Of a stretch of 59,786 nucleotides of DNA, positions 1-8,896 are shown one piece after another. The stretch covers positions 1-59,786 of the forward strand of contig VGCZ01000031.1 of NCBI GenBank assembly GCA_016869975.1, in the 5' to 3' direction. Position numbers and translations under genes: made by a program. Position 1 is the first letter of the stretch; each line of letters opens with the position of its first letter. This stretch comes from Alphaproteobacteria bacterium (GTDB taxonomy: Bacteria > Pseudomonadota > Alphaproteobacteria > Reyranellales > Reyranellaceae). A model generated the notes under the pieces. It was not told the DNA's origin. It ran no database searches and saw nothing but the letters and a program-made list of their open reading frames with translations.

Positions 1-41
1 GCCTCCGTCACACCCGGTTCCAGCCCATTATTTCCGTCCAT
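1..41 (-). CDS. 5' end of an unidentified gene running off the left edge
   Basis: An ATG at 41 reading leftward is preceded by GGAGG six bases upstream (GGAGGTAGAGC-ATG), a textbook ribosome binding site. It opens a frame beginning MDGNNGLEPGVTEA that is still open at the window edge. Only 13 complete codons are visible, too few to name a family. It is divergent from the hydroxylase at 320, so the 42-319 gap would hold both promoters. Confidence 0.5.
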   Translation of the reverse strand, partial: MDGNNGLEPGVTE

Positions 42-162
42 GCTCTACCTCCGTCTTTACGATCGGTAGCGCAGTGCGCTGTCTCAGGAAACCGTGCCCC
101 ACCCCACTTCGTGATCGCCACCATACGTGCAGCGTGCGCGCACGAAATCACTCTACGCATAT

Positions 163-176
163 TTGATCTGGGTCAA
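163..176. promoter_or_regulatory. FNR/FixK-type box
   Basis: The sequence TTGAT-CTGG-GTCAA matches the FNR/FixK/Dnr consensus TTGAT-N4-(A/G)TCAA at every defined position. It lies in the divergent gap between the gene starting at 41 (minus) and the hydroxylase starting at 320 (plus), so it could serve either. Its centre (169.5) is about 150 bp from the hydroxylase ATG and 128 bp from the other start. Binding by an oxygen-responsive regulator is inferred. Confidence 0.55.
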
Positions 177-234
177 ATGCACCCGAATGGTGCCGCGAAG
201 CATCTATGCCTTGATTTTCGGGCATCTTTCGCCA

Positions 235-263
235 TTGACCGCCTCGCACGCCGCGCATAGTTT
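235..263 (+). promoter_or_regulatory. Candidate promoter for the fatty acid hydroxylase
   Basis: A TTGACC -35-like hexamer (235-240) is followed after 17 bases by TAGTTT (258-263) as a weak -10. A start point near 270 would leave a leader of about 50 bases before the ATG at 320. The -35 is good and the -10 poor, so this is tentative. Confidence 0.3.
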
Positions 264-319
264 GACGAGGTATCTTCCGTCCGCCGCATCCTCGCCGGCG
301 TATTCCTCAACAAGGCCCG

Positions 320-1147
320 ATGCTCACGGATCTCCTCCCGCCCTGGCTGTCTGTCGCCGTGTTCGCCTGGACGCTGCACATGGTCGTCTACCATGGCATC
401 GCGCTGGGCTTCGAATGGCTGGACGCCACCGGCCGTCTGCGACACTTCCGGGTGCGCCGGCCGGAGCGGCGCGGCTATGCCGCGCTGCTGCCGCGGGTGC
501 TGTTCAACCAGTGCATCATCCTGCTGCCCTGCATGTTGGTGCTGGAGTGGACCGGCCTGGCCTTCGTCGGCGAGCCGCAACTCACCGCCAGCTGGTTCAT
601 CGCCGCTCTGCTGTTGATGGCCGTGGGCCATGACGTGGTGCAGTACATCGGCCACCGCCTGATGCACCAGCGTGCGCTGCTGCGCGTGCTGGGCCATCAC
701 GTCCATCACTCGACCGGTGCCAGCCGCGCTGTCAGCGCCTGCTATATGAGCGGCCCCGACTTCTTCCTCGAGATCGTGCTGCCCTATCTGCTGCCGCTGG
801 TGCTGATTGGCGGTGGCGGTTCGGACCTGCTGTTCCACGTCGTGACCATGAGCCTGGGCGCGATCGGCGGCCTGTACGAGCATTCCGGCTTCGACTTCGC
901 GCGCGCACTGCGTGGCGAGAAATCGACGCCGTTGCGCACGACGATCTGCAACTTCATCGCCGACAAGACCAGCAGTCACGCCCATGCCGAGCATCACCGG
1001 CGCTCGACGGTGAGCTTCAGCGATGGCTTCGGCAGCCCGGGGATCTGCGACACGGTGTTCCGTACCCGCTGGGATCTGGCCGACGGCGCCACCGAGCCGC
1101 CGGGGGCGGCGCGCCCGGTCCACGGTGACAGCGGCGCCGCCGACTGA
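320..1147 (+). CDS. Sterol desaturase / fatty acid hydroxylase family protein
   Basis: A 275-residue integral membrane protein of the fatty acid hydroxylase superfamily, whose members use a non-haem diiron centre and O2 to hydroxylate or desaturate lipid chains. The iron-binding histidine clusters are visible: HRLMH at 112-116, HHVHH at 126-130, and a third cluster with HAHAEHH at 220-226. Hydrophobic segments lie around residues 8-30, 60-80, 90-110 and 150-190. The substrate cannot be read from the sequence. The gene stands alone, convergent with the dehydrogenase downstream, and has an FNR/FixK-type box upstream, which is notable for an O2-using enzyme. The ATG at 320 has only a weak AAGG upstream. 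Confidence 0.85.
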   Translation: MLTDLLPPWLSVAVFAWTLHMVVYHGIALGFEWLDATGRLRHFRVRRPERRGYAALLPRVLFNQCIILLPCMLVLEWTGLAFVGEPQLTASWFIAALLLMAVGHDVVQYIGHRLMHQRALLRVLGHHVHHSTGASRAVSACYMSGPDFFLEIVLPYLLPLVLIGGGGSDLLFHVVTMSLGAIGGLYEHSGFDFARALRGEKSTPLRTTICNFIADKTSSHAHAEHHRRSTVSFSDGFGSPGICDTVFRTRWDLADGATEPPGAARPVHGDSGAAD

Positions 1148-1199
1148 CCCAGCGTCGTTTGCATATATCCGCGGCTGCGCAAGAATGTGACGTATTGTT

Positions 1200-1219
1200 A
1201 CGGCCCCTTCGGGGGCCGT
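1200..1219. terminator. Hairpin between convergent genes
   Basis: A perfect 8-bp stem ACGGCCCC/GGGGCCGT closes a TTCG tetraloop between the hydroxylase stop (1147) and the dehydrogenase stop (1233). There is no strong T-run on either strand. The placement between two convergent stops suggests a bidirectional terminator. Confidence 0.5.
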
Positions 1220-1232
1220 CATGCGTTTCGGG

Positions 1233-2201
1233 TCAGTCCATTGGCACCGGCGTCAGCACGGGACGGCCGGCAAAATGGGCGTCGAAATTGGCCAGCGCCG
1301 TCTCGCCCATCGCCCGGTTCGCCTGGCGTGTGCCACCGCCCAGATGCGGCGTCATCACCACGTTCTCCAGGGTCATCAGCTTGGGGTGGACGATCGGCTC
1401 CTCCTCGAACACGTCGAGCGCCGCGCCGGCGATCACGCCGGCTTCCAGCGCCTCGGCCAGCGCCGCCTCGTCGACCGCCATGCCGCGCGAGATGTTCACG
1501 ACGTGGCCCAGCGGCCCGAGCTTCTTCAAGAGCTCCATGTTGATGATGTGCTTGTTCGAAGCGTCGGAGCGCAGCGCGACGATGAGGAAGTCGGACCACT
1601 CGGCCAGCTCGAGGGCGCTCGACAGATAGCTCCAGGGCGCGTCGGGCTTCTTCGTGCGGCTGTGATAGCCGACCTCGGCCTCGAAGGCGGCGATGCGGGT
1701 GGCGATGCGCGCGCCGATCGCGCCCAGGCCGAGGATGCCGACCTTGGCGCCCTTCAGCCCGAGGATCGGCGGCCATAGATGGGCGCCGCGGCGCACCCAT
1801 TTGCCGGCGCGAATATAGCGGTCGCCCTCGGCGAGGCGCCGCGACGAGGCCAGCAGCAGGCCCACCGCGATGTCGGCCACGGCGCTGGCGTTGGAATCGG
1901 CGGCGTTGGTGATGACGATGCCACGTTCCTTGGCCGTCTTCAGGTCCATGCGCTCGAAGCCGGTGCCGTAGCAGTGGATGATCGAGACGTTGGGCAGCGC
2001 ATCGAGCATGGCGCGACCGCCTTCGCCGATGCTGCCGACGGTGGCGATGGCGCGCACGCGCGGCTTGAAATCGTCCGGCACCATGTGCGGCGCGATCTCG
2101 CGCGTCGGGAACGGCCCGAAGACGTCGAAGCGCCTGTTCAGCTCCTCGGTGAACCACGGCGAGAAATGGTACAGCGCGAGCAGGCCGGGCTTTTGCGACA
2201 T
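1233..2201 (-). CDS. D-isomer-specific 2-hydroxyacid dehydrogenase
   Basis: A 322-residue NAD(P)-dependent reductase of the D-2-hydroxyacid dehydrogenase family (glyoxylate/hydroxypyruvate reductase-like), interconverting 2-oxoacids and D-2-hydroxyacids in the cytoplasm. The Rossmann motif GLGAIG is at about residues 158-163. The catalytic Arg is in NISRG (about 239), the Glu in DVFEEEP and the His in TPHLGG (about 286). An upstream in-frame start at 2237 exists, but the ATG at 2201 follows GGAG by six bases, so I chose it. It is 39 bases downstream of the aminopeptidase on the same strand and may be cotranscribed. Substrate is not determined. Confidence 0.88.
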   Translation of the reverse strand: MSQKPGLLALYHFSPWFTEELNRRFDVFGPFPTREIAPHMVPDDFKPRVRAIATVGSIGEGGRAMLDALPNVSIIHCYGTGFERMDLKTAKERGIVITNAADSNASAVADIAVGLLLASSRRLAEGDRYIRAGKWVRRGAHLWPPILGLKGAKVGILGLGAIGARIATRIAAFEAEVGYHSRTKKPDAPWSYLSSALELAEWSDFLIVALRSDASNKHIINMELLKKLGPLGHVVNISRGMAVDEAALAEALEAGVIAGAALDVFEEEPIVHPKLMTLENVVMTPHLGGGTRQANRAMGETALANFDAHFAGRPVLTPVPMD

Positions 2202-2240
2202 CCAGTACTCCGTAGCTGGGAGCGCCGGCGCTCCCAAAGA

Positions 2241-4280
2241 TCAAAGCGGCCGCGTCGCGGCCTCGAGCCAGGTGCGCGCCTCGCCGTCGAGCTGCGCGCC
2301 GACCACTTCGCGCACCCGCGCGTGGTAGGCGTCGAGCCAGGCGCGCTCTGGCGCGCTCAGCAGCGCGACGTCGATGCAGGTGCGATCGATCGGCGCGAGT
2401 GTCAGCGTCTCGAACTCGAGATAGGCGCGGTCGGCGCCCTCGATCTTCGCCTCGCGCACGGCGACGAGGTTCTCGATGCGGATGCCGTAGGCGTCGGTCT
2501 TGTAGTAGCCGGGCTCGTTGCTGACGATCATGCCCGGGCGCAGCGCCACCGCGTTGTGCGCCTTGGAGATGCGGTGCGGCCCCTCGTGCACCGAGAGATA
2601 GGCGCCGACGCCATGGCCGGTGCCGTGGTCGTAGTCGAGGCCGGCCTGCCAGAGGTGATAGCGCGCCAGCGCGTCGAGCTGCGAGCCGGTGGTGCCGACG
2701 GGAAAGCGCGCCATGGCGAGCGCGATGTGGCCCTTCAGAACGCGGGTGAAACGATCCCTCATCTCGGCGCTGGGCTCGCCGATCGCCACGGTGCGGGTGA
2801 CGTCGGTGGTGCCATCGCGGTACTGGCCACCGGAATCGACGAGATAGAGTTCGCCCCGCTTGAGCGTACGCGCGCTCCTCGGGCTGGCGCGGTAGTGCAC
2901 GATCGCGCCATTGGCGCCGGCGCCGGAGATGGTGTCGAAGCTCAGGTCGCGGATCGCGCCGGTGGCCTCGCGCAGCGCCTGCAGCTTGTCGGAGGCGGCG
3001 ATCTCGTCGGTCCCGCCCTTGGGCGCCTCGTTCGCCAGCCAGTGCAGGTAGCGGCTGAGCGCGGCGCCGTCGCGGCGATGCGCGGCGCGCACGCCGGCCA
3101 GCTCGACCTCGTTCTTGCACGCCTTGGGCAGCGCCACCGGATCCATCTCGCGCACCAGCTTGGGCTCGCCGCCGGCGCCGCTCGACAGGCGGTCGAGCGC
3201 CCAGCGCGGCGCGGTCTGCGGATCGAGCCACACCGTGCGACCGTCGCGGCCCAGCGCTTCGAGGGCGCCGGCCAGCGCCTCGGGCCGGTGCAACGCCACG
3301 CCGTTGCCGAGATGCGCGCGCGTCGCGGGCGGCAGCTTGCGCTGGTCGACGAAAAGGTCGACGCCGGCGTCCTTGCGCAAGAGCGCGAAGGACAGCGGGA
3401 AGGGCGTGCGCGGCACGTCGCCGCCGCGCACGTTGAGCAGCCAGGCGATCGAGTCGGGCTGGCTCAGCAGCACGGCGTCGGCGCCCTTGTCGGCCACCGC
3501 CCTGGCGATGCGCGCGCGCTTGTCCTCGCTCGATTCGCCCGCCAGCTCGACCGGCTGCGCGATCACCGGCGAGAGCGGCGGCGGGGGCCGCGACGTCCAT
3601 ACCGCGTCGACGGGATTGCCCTCGACCGGCACCAATGTCGCGCCGGCCTTGGCGCAGGCGGTGGCCAGCCGCTCGGCTTCGGACAGGCCGTGCAGCCAGG
3701 GATCGAAGCCGAAGCGCGCGCCCGCGACGAGGTTCTCCGCCAGCCAGGTATCGGGCATGGTCGCGGGATAATCGACCGGCGCGTAGAGCGAGACGTCGAC
3801 CTGCTGGCGCACCTGCAAGGTGTAGCGGCCGTCGATGAAGATGGCGGCCTTGTCGGCCAGCACCACGGCCCAGCCGGCCGAGCCGGTGAAGCCGGTGAGC
3901 CAGGCCAGGCGCTGCGCGGCGCGCGGCACGTACTCGCCCTGATGCTCGTCGGCGCGCGGCACGATCAGGCCGTCCAGCCCGCGACGCTTCAGCTCGGTGC
4001 GCAGCGCGGCGAGACGCGTGGCCGCCTCGCCGGGCGCCTGGCCGCCATCGCCCAGGCCATCGGCGCGGCTCGCCAGGCTCTGGCGCAAGGCGGTCAGCTC
4101 GGCGCGGACCTGCTCGTTGGCGCCCGCCGCCACCAGCTCGACCCATTCGGCGCCGGCCAGCCCTTCGGGGGCGGCGGCGATGCCGGCCATCAACGCGCCC
4201 AGCTCGTCCGGCGCGTAGGTGCGGCCATTGGCTCGCAACAAGTCGGCGAGTCGGGCGAGACCGTCGTCGGGAGCGGGCAT
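2241..4280 (-). CDS. Xaa-Pro aminopeptidase, M24B family
   Basis: A 679-residue cytoplasmic metallopeptidase of the M24B family that removes N-terminal residues preceding proline. It has the long three-domain form: two creatinase-like N-terminal domains followed by a pita-bread catalytic domain. Metal ligands are visible as the two Asp of VDSGGQYRDGTTD (about residues 480-490), the His of GTGHGVG, the Glu of SNEPGYY and the Glu of LEFETL. The frame is open to 4445, but the MPAPDDG start at 4280 fits the family; the extra upstream residues look like non-coding sequence in frame. It is divergent from the DUF1127 gene. Confidence 0.88.
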   Translation of the reverse strand: MPAPDDGLARLADLLRANGRTYAPDELGALMAGIAAAPEGLAGAEWVELVAAGANEQVRAELTALRQSLASRADGLGDGGQAPGEAATRLAALRTELKRRGLDGLIVPRADEHQGEYVPRAAQRLAWLTGFTGSAGWAVVLADKAAIFIDGRYTLQVRQQVDVSLYAPVDYPATMPDTWLAENLVAGARFGFDPWLHGLSEAERLATACAKAGATLVPVEGNPVDAVWTSRPPPPLSPVIAQPVELAGESSEDKRARIARAVADKGADAVLLSQPDSIAWLLNVRGGDVPRTPFPLSFALLRKDAGVDLFVDQRKLPPATRAHLGNGVALHRPEALAGALEALGRDGRTVWLDPQTAPRWALDRLSSGAGGEPKLVREMDPVALPKACKNEVELAGVRAAHRRDGAALSRYLHWLANEAPKGGTDEIAASDKLQALREATGAIRDLSFDTISGAGANGAIVHYRASPRSARTLKRGELYLVDSGGQYRDGTTDVTRTVAIGEPSAEMRDRFTRVLKGHIALAMARFPVGTTGSQLDALARYHLWQAGLDYDHGTGHGVGAYLSVHEGPHRISKAHNAVALRPGMIVSNEPGYYKTDAYGIRIENLVAVREAKIEGADRAYLEFETLTLAPIDRTCIDVALLSAPERAWLDAYHARVREVVGAQLDGEARTWLEAATRPL

Positions 4281-4558
4281 TGGAACAATCCGTCGGATCA
4301 GCGGGGCGTCGTGAGCGCACCGTACGGGGCCATGCGCGTGGACGCAATAAACGAACCGGATGTCCCGAATGTCATGGTGCAATGCAGCAGTGAATAATTG
4401 TTCAGAGCATGCGATTCTTGCATGACTGCGTCTTGGTCTTGGCACTAATCCCGGAGAATCAACGGCTTATATCGCGTTCGGTATCGCGTCGGAACAGCCA
4501 GCGGATCATGAAGGGGGTGGGAATTGTCTCGGCCCCGGGATCGAAAGTGAAGGAATCT

Positions 4559-4948
4559 ATGTTTATCTCGTCCAGCACACCCGCCTTCTCGAGCTTTGGC
4601 AGCGAGATCGCGCCGACGCCGGCGCGTGGTGCGGACAAAGTCCGCCTCGACCTCGTCGACCGGCACGCCATCGAGTACCAGGCGCGGGTCGATCGCGCCG
4701 AGATCATCGGCGAGATGATCGGCGGCGGCATCGCCCGCCTCTGGGGCCATATCCGCATGGCCCTGCGCCGCCGGGCGGCTGTCGCCGAGCTGAATGCGCT
4801 CGACGACCGGATGCTCGCCGATATCGGCCTGTCGCGCGGCCAGATCCAGGCCGCCGTCGACGCCGCGGCAGGCTTCGGCCCGGACCTGCGGGTCGGCCTG
4901 GGTACCGCCAAGCCGTTCAACGACAACGCCCATAGCCGCGTCGCCTAA
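4559..4948 (+). CDS. DUF1127 domain-containing protein
   Basis: A 129-residue protein with a C-terminal DUF1127 motif (ALNALDDRMLADIGLSRGQI, about residues 79-98), the short Arg-rich module common in alphaproteobacteria. Family members have been linked to RNA turnover and to phosphate and carbon metabolism; nothing here says which applies. The N-terminal 60 residues are Ser/Ala-rich without clear homology. I start at the ATG at 4559, which has AAGGA seven bases upstream, rather than at the in-frame ATG at 4409 that lacks a ribosome binding site. A strong intrinsic terminator follows at 5004. Confidence 0.8.
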   Translation: MFISSSTPAFSSFGSEIAPTPARGADKVRLDLVDRHAIEYQARVDRAEIIGEMIGGGIARLWGHIRMALRRRAAVAELNALDDRMLADIGLSRGQIQAAVDAAAGFGPDLRVGLGTAKPFNDNAHSRVA

Positions 4949-5003
4949 GCCTCTACGTCTCCCCAAGCGCGCGCACCTCCCCATTCCCCGCGCGCGCTTC
5001 CTG

Positions 5004-5034
5004 AAAGGGCCGGCCTACGCCGGCCCTTTTTTTT
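5004..5034 (+). terminator. Rho-independent terminator
   Basis: An 11-bp perfect stem (AAAGGGCCGGC / GCCGGCCCTTT, loop CTAC) runs into eight T residues. It lies 55 bases after the DUF1127 stop and ends just before the convergent prmA stop. The A-run on the other side makes it partly bidirectional, so it may also end prmA transcripts. Confidence 0.93.
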
Positions 5035-5042
5035 GTCGAGGT

Positions 5043-5951
5043 TCAGCGCTCGAGCACCAGCGTGCGCCAATCGGCGCCGCCGGCCTCGTGATCGATGCCG
5101 CGATGGAGCACGAAGCCCTGGGCGCGATAGGCGGCGAGCACCTCGTCGGCCTGCTCGACCAGCAGACCGGACAGGATCAAGGTCGTCCGCGCGGCCGCGG
5201 CGCCCGCGAAAGACGGCGCCAGCCCGACCAGCGGGCCGGCGAGGATGTTGGCGACGATCAGGTCGTAGGGCGCGCGCGCCGCCAGCGCTGGCGCGGCCAG
5301 TCCCTCGCTGAGGTGAAACGCGCACAGATCGGCGACACCGTTGAGCGCCGCGTTCTCGCGCGCCACGGTGATCGAGTCGGGATCGTTGTCGCCGCCCAGG
5401 ATCGGCCGGCGCCACGCCAGCGCCATGGCGATAGCGAGGATGCCGCTGCCGGTGCCGACATCGACCGGATTGCGGATGCCCGCGGGATCGAGCGCGCCGA
5501 TCGCCTCGAGACAGCCGCGCGTCGTGGCGTGCGTGCCGGTGCCGAAGGCGAGGCCGGCGTCGATGCGCAGCGCGATCGCGCCTGCCGGTACGGGTTCGGT
5601 CGCATGCGAGGGATGCACCCAGAAGCGCCCGACGCGGAAGGGCTGGAAGGAGCGCTGGTTCTCCGCCACCCAATCGGTGTCGGGCAGAACCTCAATGGCC
5701 CAGGCCGGCGCCGCGAGGCCGGCTTGCCGCGCCGCGCCGGCGATCGCCGCTTCCAGCAGCGCGCGAGTGGCGGCGTCGGGCCCGGTGGCCTCGACCGCCT
5801 CACCGTAGACTTCGCTGCGCCATGGCCCATCGCGCGTGGTCTCGACGGTCGAGACCACCAGGCCATGGTCGACCAGCGCGTCGGACAGGGCGCCGTCGAA
5901 GGCCATGGCGGCGGGCGCGGGAATGGTGACGGCGATCTTCCAGGCGGGCAT
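5043..5951 (-). CDS. prmA: Ribosomal protein L11 methyltransferase
   Basis: A 302-residue AdoMet-dependent methyltransferase that N-methylates ribosomal protein L11. Family features are clear: the FGTGTHATT segment, the AdoMet motif DVGTGSGIL, and the NILAGPL motif (equivalent of N[IV]LA.PL). The N-terminal substrate-recognition domain begins MPAWKIAV. Two starts are possible; 5951 is preceded by AGGG at a good distance, whereas 5981 has no ribosome binding site. It is convergent with the DUF1127 gene and shares the terminator at 5004. Confidence 0.92.
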   Translation of the reverse strand: MPAWKIAVTIPAPAAMAFDGALSDALVDHGLVVSTVETTRDGPWRSEVYGEAVEATGPDAATRALLEAAIAGAARQAGLAAPAWAIEVLPDTDWVAENQRSFQPFRVGRFWVHPSHATEPVPAGAIALRIDAGLAFGTGTHATTRGCLEAIGALDPAGIRNPVDVGTGSGILAIAMALAWRRPILGGDNDPDSITVARENAALNGVADLCAFHLSEGLAAPALAARAPYDLIVANILAGPLVGLAPSFAGAAAARTTLILSGLLVEQADEVLAAYRAQGFVLHRGIDHEAGGADWRTLVLER

Positions 5952-6051
5952 GCCGTGCCCTAGCACGCGGGGCGGACTCATCGCGAGCGTCTACACACCG
6001 CCATACTGCGCGCTGGCGGACGCAGGGCTATCGCCTATGACCTTGCGGAGT

Positions 6052-6086
6052 CTTCCCTCTCCCCGCGAAGGCGGGGAGAGGGGAGG
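6052..6086. repeat. Dispersed palindrome, family A
   Basis: An inverted repeat with arms CCTCTCCCCGC / GCGGGGAGAGG and a GAAG loop, in the gap between prmA and the small ORF at 6167. It shares the CCCTCTCCCCGC...GCGGGGAGAGGG core with the copies near 9732, 13811, 17042 and 24324. Confidence 0.85.
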
Positions 6087-6166
6087 AAAGCCACATGCGA
6101 TAGCCCTGCTGGCGGACGGGCGCGAAGTCCCGTAGATCGGCGTCCGGAGCCGTTGGAGGCGGACTC

Positions 6167-6370
6167 ATGAGAACGATTGATTTCGAGACCTTCGCCAAGC
6201 AGGTCGCGGCCCGCAAAGCGGAGTTGGGCCTGACCGGCGACAACTACGTCCCGCGCAACAGCGGGCGCCGGCGCACGCCCGAGAAGCGGGCGATCCTGGC
6301 GGAGCTGAAGCGCATGAACAGTCCGTTCCTGGTCGGCGTCGATCTCGATCCGCCGGCCGACGAGGGCTGA
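6167..6370 (+). CDS. Small conserved-looking hypothetical protein
   Basis: A 67-residue soluble protein (begins MRTIDFETFAKQVAARK) with a Lys/Arg-rich middle (NSGRRRTPEKRAIL). I do not recognise the family. Support for it being real is a good ribosome binding site (GGAGGCGGACTC-ATG) and protein-like composition. Its stop (6368-6370) directly abuts the stop of convergent uvrD (6371), with no intervening base. Function unknown. Confidence 0.65.
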   Translation: MRTIDFETFAKQVAARKAELGLTGDNYVPRNSGRRRTPEKRAILAELKRMNSPFLVGVDLDPPADEG

Positions 6371-8791
6371 TCACGCCGCCTGGACGAAGCTGTCGAGGAC
6401 CTTCTTCGGGCCGGCCTTCTCGAACTCGACGTCGAGCTTGTTGCCGTCGATGGCGGTGATCAGGCCATAGCCGAATTTCTGGTGGAAGACGCGCTGGCCG
6501 ACCGACAACGAATCGGCGGGGCGGTCGCCTTGCGCGCGGCGGTCGTCGAAGGTGTCCTCGCGGCCGAAGCGACCGCGCTGGAACTGGCCGCGGCCGCTAC
6601 CCGCGCCGCGCGTGGCGCCGCCGATCTGGCGCGCGCGCTTCCAGTCCGGACCCCAGTCGACGCTGTCGACGTCGACGTCGGTCATGCCCGAGCCGCCGCG
6701 TAACCCGCCGAAATGGCCGGTGGAGGCGGTGCCGTAGAGCCCGGCGTCGCTCGACGCGTCGACATGCGCCTCCGGCAATTCGTGCACGAAGCGCGAGGGG
6801 ATCGCGGCCTGCCACTGGTTGAAGACGCGGCGGTTGGCGGCGAAGGAGATATAGACCCGCTTGCGCGCGCGCGTGATGCCGACATAGGCGAGACGCCGCT
6901 CTTCTTCCAAGCCTGACAGCCCGCTCTCGTCGAGCGCGCGCTGGTTGGGGAACAGGCCTTCCTCCCAGCCCGGCAGGAAGACGGTGTCGAACTCCAACCC
7001 CTTCGCCGCGTGCAGGGTCATGATGTTGACCATGTCGCCGCCGGCCTTCTCGTTACCCTCGGTGACCAGCGCCACGTGCTCGAGGAAGCCTGACAGCGTG
7101 TCGAACTCCTCCATGGCGTTGACCAGCTCCTTGAGGTTCTCGAGCCGGCCCGGCGCCTCGGGCGAGCGGTCGCGCTGCAGCATATCGGTGTAACCGGATT
7201 CATCGAGCACGGTCGCGGCGACGTCGAAGTGCGGGATGCCCTCGAGCATGCCGCGCCAGCGTTCGAAGCTCTTGACCAGATCACCGAGCGTCTTGCGCTG
7301 CTTGGCCTTGAACTCGTCGGTCTCCAGGGCGCGCCGGGCCGCCTCGAAGAGGCTGACGCGCTGCGTCTTGCCGATGTCGCGCAGGGTCTTCAGCGCCGAT
7401 TCGCCCAGCCCGCGTCGCGGCACGTTGTAGATGCGCTCGAAGGCGAGGTCGTCGTCGGGCTGCGCGATGATGCGCAGGTAGGCCATCGCGTCGCGGATCT
7501 CCTGGCGCTCGTAGAAGCGCGGGCCGCCGATCACCTTGTAGGGCAGGCCGAGCGTGATGAAACGTTCCTCGAACTCGCGCGTCTGGAAGCCGGCGCGCAC
7601 CAGGATGGCGATCTGCGACAGCGCGTGCTTCTCGCGTTGCAGCGCCTCGATTTCCTCGCCGATGGCGCGCGCTTCCTCGTCGCCGTCCCACACGCCGCGC
7701 AGGCGGACCTTGTCGCCCTCGGCCATGTCGGTCCACAGCGTCTTGCCCAGGCGGCCCTCGTTGTGGGCGATAACGTGGCTGGCGGCGGCGAGGATATGCG
7801 GCGTGCTGCGGTAGTTGCGCTCCAGGCGGACGATGGTGGCGCCGGGGAAGTCCTTCTCGAAGCGCAGGATGTTGCCGACCTCCGCGCCGCGCCAGCCATA
7901 GATCGACTGGTCGTCGTCGCCGACGCAGCAGATGTTGCGCTGCTGATCGCCGCCCTGCCCGCAGACGCCCTGCGCCAGCAATCGCAGCCACAGATACTGC
8001 GCCACGTTGGTGTCCTGGTACTCGTCGACCAGGATGTAGCGGAAGCGCCGGTGGTAGTCGGCGAGGATGTCAGGGTGCTGCTGGAACAAGGTCACGCAAT
8101 GCAGGACGAGGTCGCCGAAATCGGCGGCGTTGAGCTGCGCCAGACGCTCCTGATACTGCTTGTAGATGTCGACGGCGCGGCCGTTGGCGAATTCCGCCTC
8201 GTCATCGTGGTTGCCGACCTTGTCGGGCGTCAGCGCGCGATCCTTCCAGCGCTGGATCACGCCGCTGAGCACGCGCGCCGGAAACTTCTTGTCGTCGATG
8301 CCCTCGACCTCCATCAGCTGCTTGAGCAGCCGCACCTGATCGTCGGTGTCGAGGATGGTGAAGTTGCTCTTCAGCCCCACCAGCTCGGCGTGGCGACGCA
8401 GGATGCGCACGCCGATGGAGTGGAAAGTCCCGAGCCACAGCCCGTCGGCGGCGTGGCCGATCAGCTGACCGACGCGGTCGAGCATCTCCCGCGCCGCCTT
8501 GTTGGTGAAGGTCACCGCCAGGATCTGGCTGGGAAAGGCTTTGCGCATGATCAGGATGTGGGCGATGCGGGTGATCAGCACGCGCGTCTTGCCGGTGCCG
8601 GCGCCGGCCAGCACCAGCAGCGGGCCTTCGGTGTGCTCGACCGCCTGGCGCTGGGTCTCGTTGAGCTTGCCGAGATGGTCGACGGTGGCGGGCATCGGAG
8701 GCGGCGGTGCGGGCACGATACCGCGGCGGCGCGCTCCGGGCTGCGGGCCTGCGTCCTCCGGCTCGTCGGTCAACTCGAAGGGATCGGACAT
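6371..8791 (-). CDS. uvrD: ATP-dependent DNA helicase UvrD/PcrA
   Basis: An 806-residue superfamily 1A 3'-5' helicase for nucleotide excision and mismatch repair. Visible motifs: the Q-motif region LNETQRQAV, Walker A AGAGTGKT (62-69), motif Ia TFTNKAA, motif II VDEYQDTN, motif III DDQSIYGWRGA, motif IV LERNYRS, motif V TLHAAKGLEF and motif VI YVGITRAR. The C-terminal segment (FGYGLITAIDGNKLDVEF) is the Tudor-like module that in PcrA/UvrD contacts RNA polymerase. The first 35 residues are a Pro-rich extension. A TATACG hexamer lies about 9-14 bases before the ATG, suggesting a very short leader. Confidence 0.95.
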   Translation of the reverse strand: MSDPFELTDEPEDAGPQPGARRRGIVPAPPPPMPATVDHLGKLNETQRQAVEHTEGPLLVLAGAGTGKTRVLITRIAHILIMRKAFPSQILAVTFTNKAAREMLDRVGQLIGHAADGLWLGTFHSIGVRILRRHAELVGLKSNFTILDTDDQVRLLKQLMEVEGIDDKKFPARVLSGVIQRWKDRALTPDKVGNHDDEAEFANGRAVDIYKQYQERLAQLNAADFGDLVLHCVTLFQQHPDILADYHRRFRYILVDEYQDTNVAQYLWLRLLAQGVCGQGGDQQRNICCVGDDDQSIYGWRGAEVGNILRFEKDFPGATIVRLERNYRSTPHILAAASHVIAHNEGRLGKTLWTDMAEGDKVRLRGVWDGDEEARAIGEEIEALQREKHALSQIAILVRAGFQTREFEERFITLGLPYKVIGGPRFYERQEIRDAMAYLRIIAQPDDDLAFERIYNVPRRGLGESALKTLRDIGKTQRVSLFEAARRALETDEFKAKQRKTLGDLVKSFERWRGMLEGIPHFDVAATVLDESGYTDMLQRDRSPEAPGRLENLKELVNAMEEFDTLSGFLEHVALVTEGNEKAGGDMVNIMTLHAAKGLEFDTVFLPGWEEGLFPNQRALDESGLSGLEEERRLAYVGITRARKRVYISFAANRRVFNQWQAAIPSRFVHELPEAHVDASSDAGLYGTASTGHFGGLRGGSGMTDVDVDSVDWGPDWKRARQIGGATRGAGSGRGQFQRGRFGREDTFDDRRAQGDRPADSLSVGQRVFHQKFGYGLITAIDGNKLDVEFEKAGPKKVLDSFVQAA

Positions 8792-8896
8792 GGCGGCCCG
8801 TATAGCATGGGGATGCCGTGGTCGACGGCGGCTTTACCGCGCGCCTTGTGGACGCCATGTTCGGGGCGCTGAATCCCTTCGGAAAGAGAACCAAGA

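Noticed and set aside
127-633. A 168-residue ORF overlapping the FNR-type box and the hydroxylase
   Set aside because: Its second half is out-of-frame hydroxylase sequence, and it starts upstream of the promoter elements without a ribosome binding site.
1219-4347. A 1042-codon open frame on the minus strand
   Set aside because: It is a frame-shifted shadow of the Xaa-Pro aminopeptidase and the D-2-hydroxyacid dehydrogenase; its Arg-rich translation matches no family.
1779-4397. An 872-codon open frame on the plus strand
   Set aside because: Antisense to the aminopeptidase, which has intact M24 metal ligands in its own frame.
4430-4460. TTGGCAC as a sigma-54 promoter for the DUF1127 gene
   Set aside because: The required TTGC-type -12 element is absent at the right distance.
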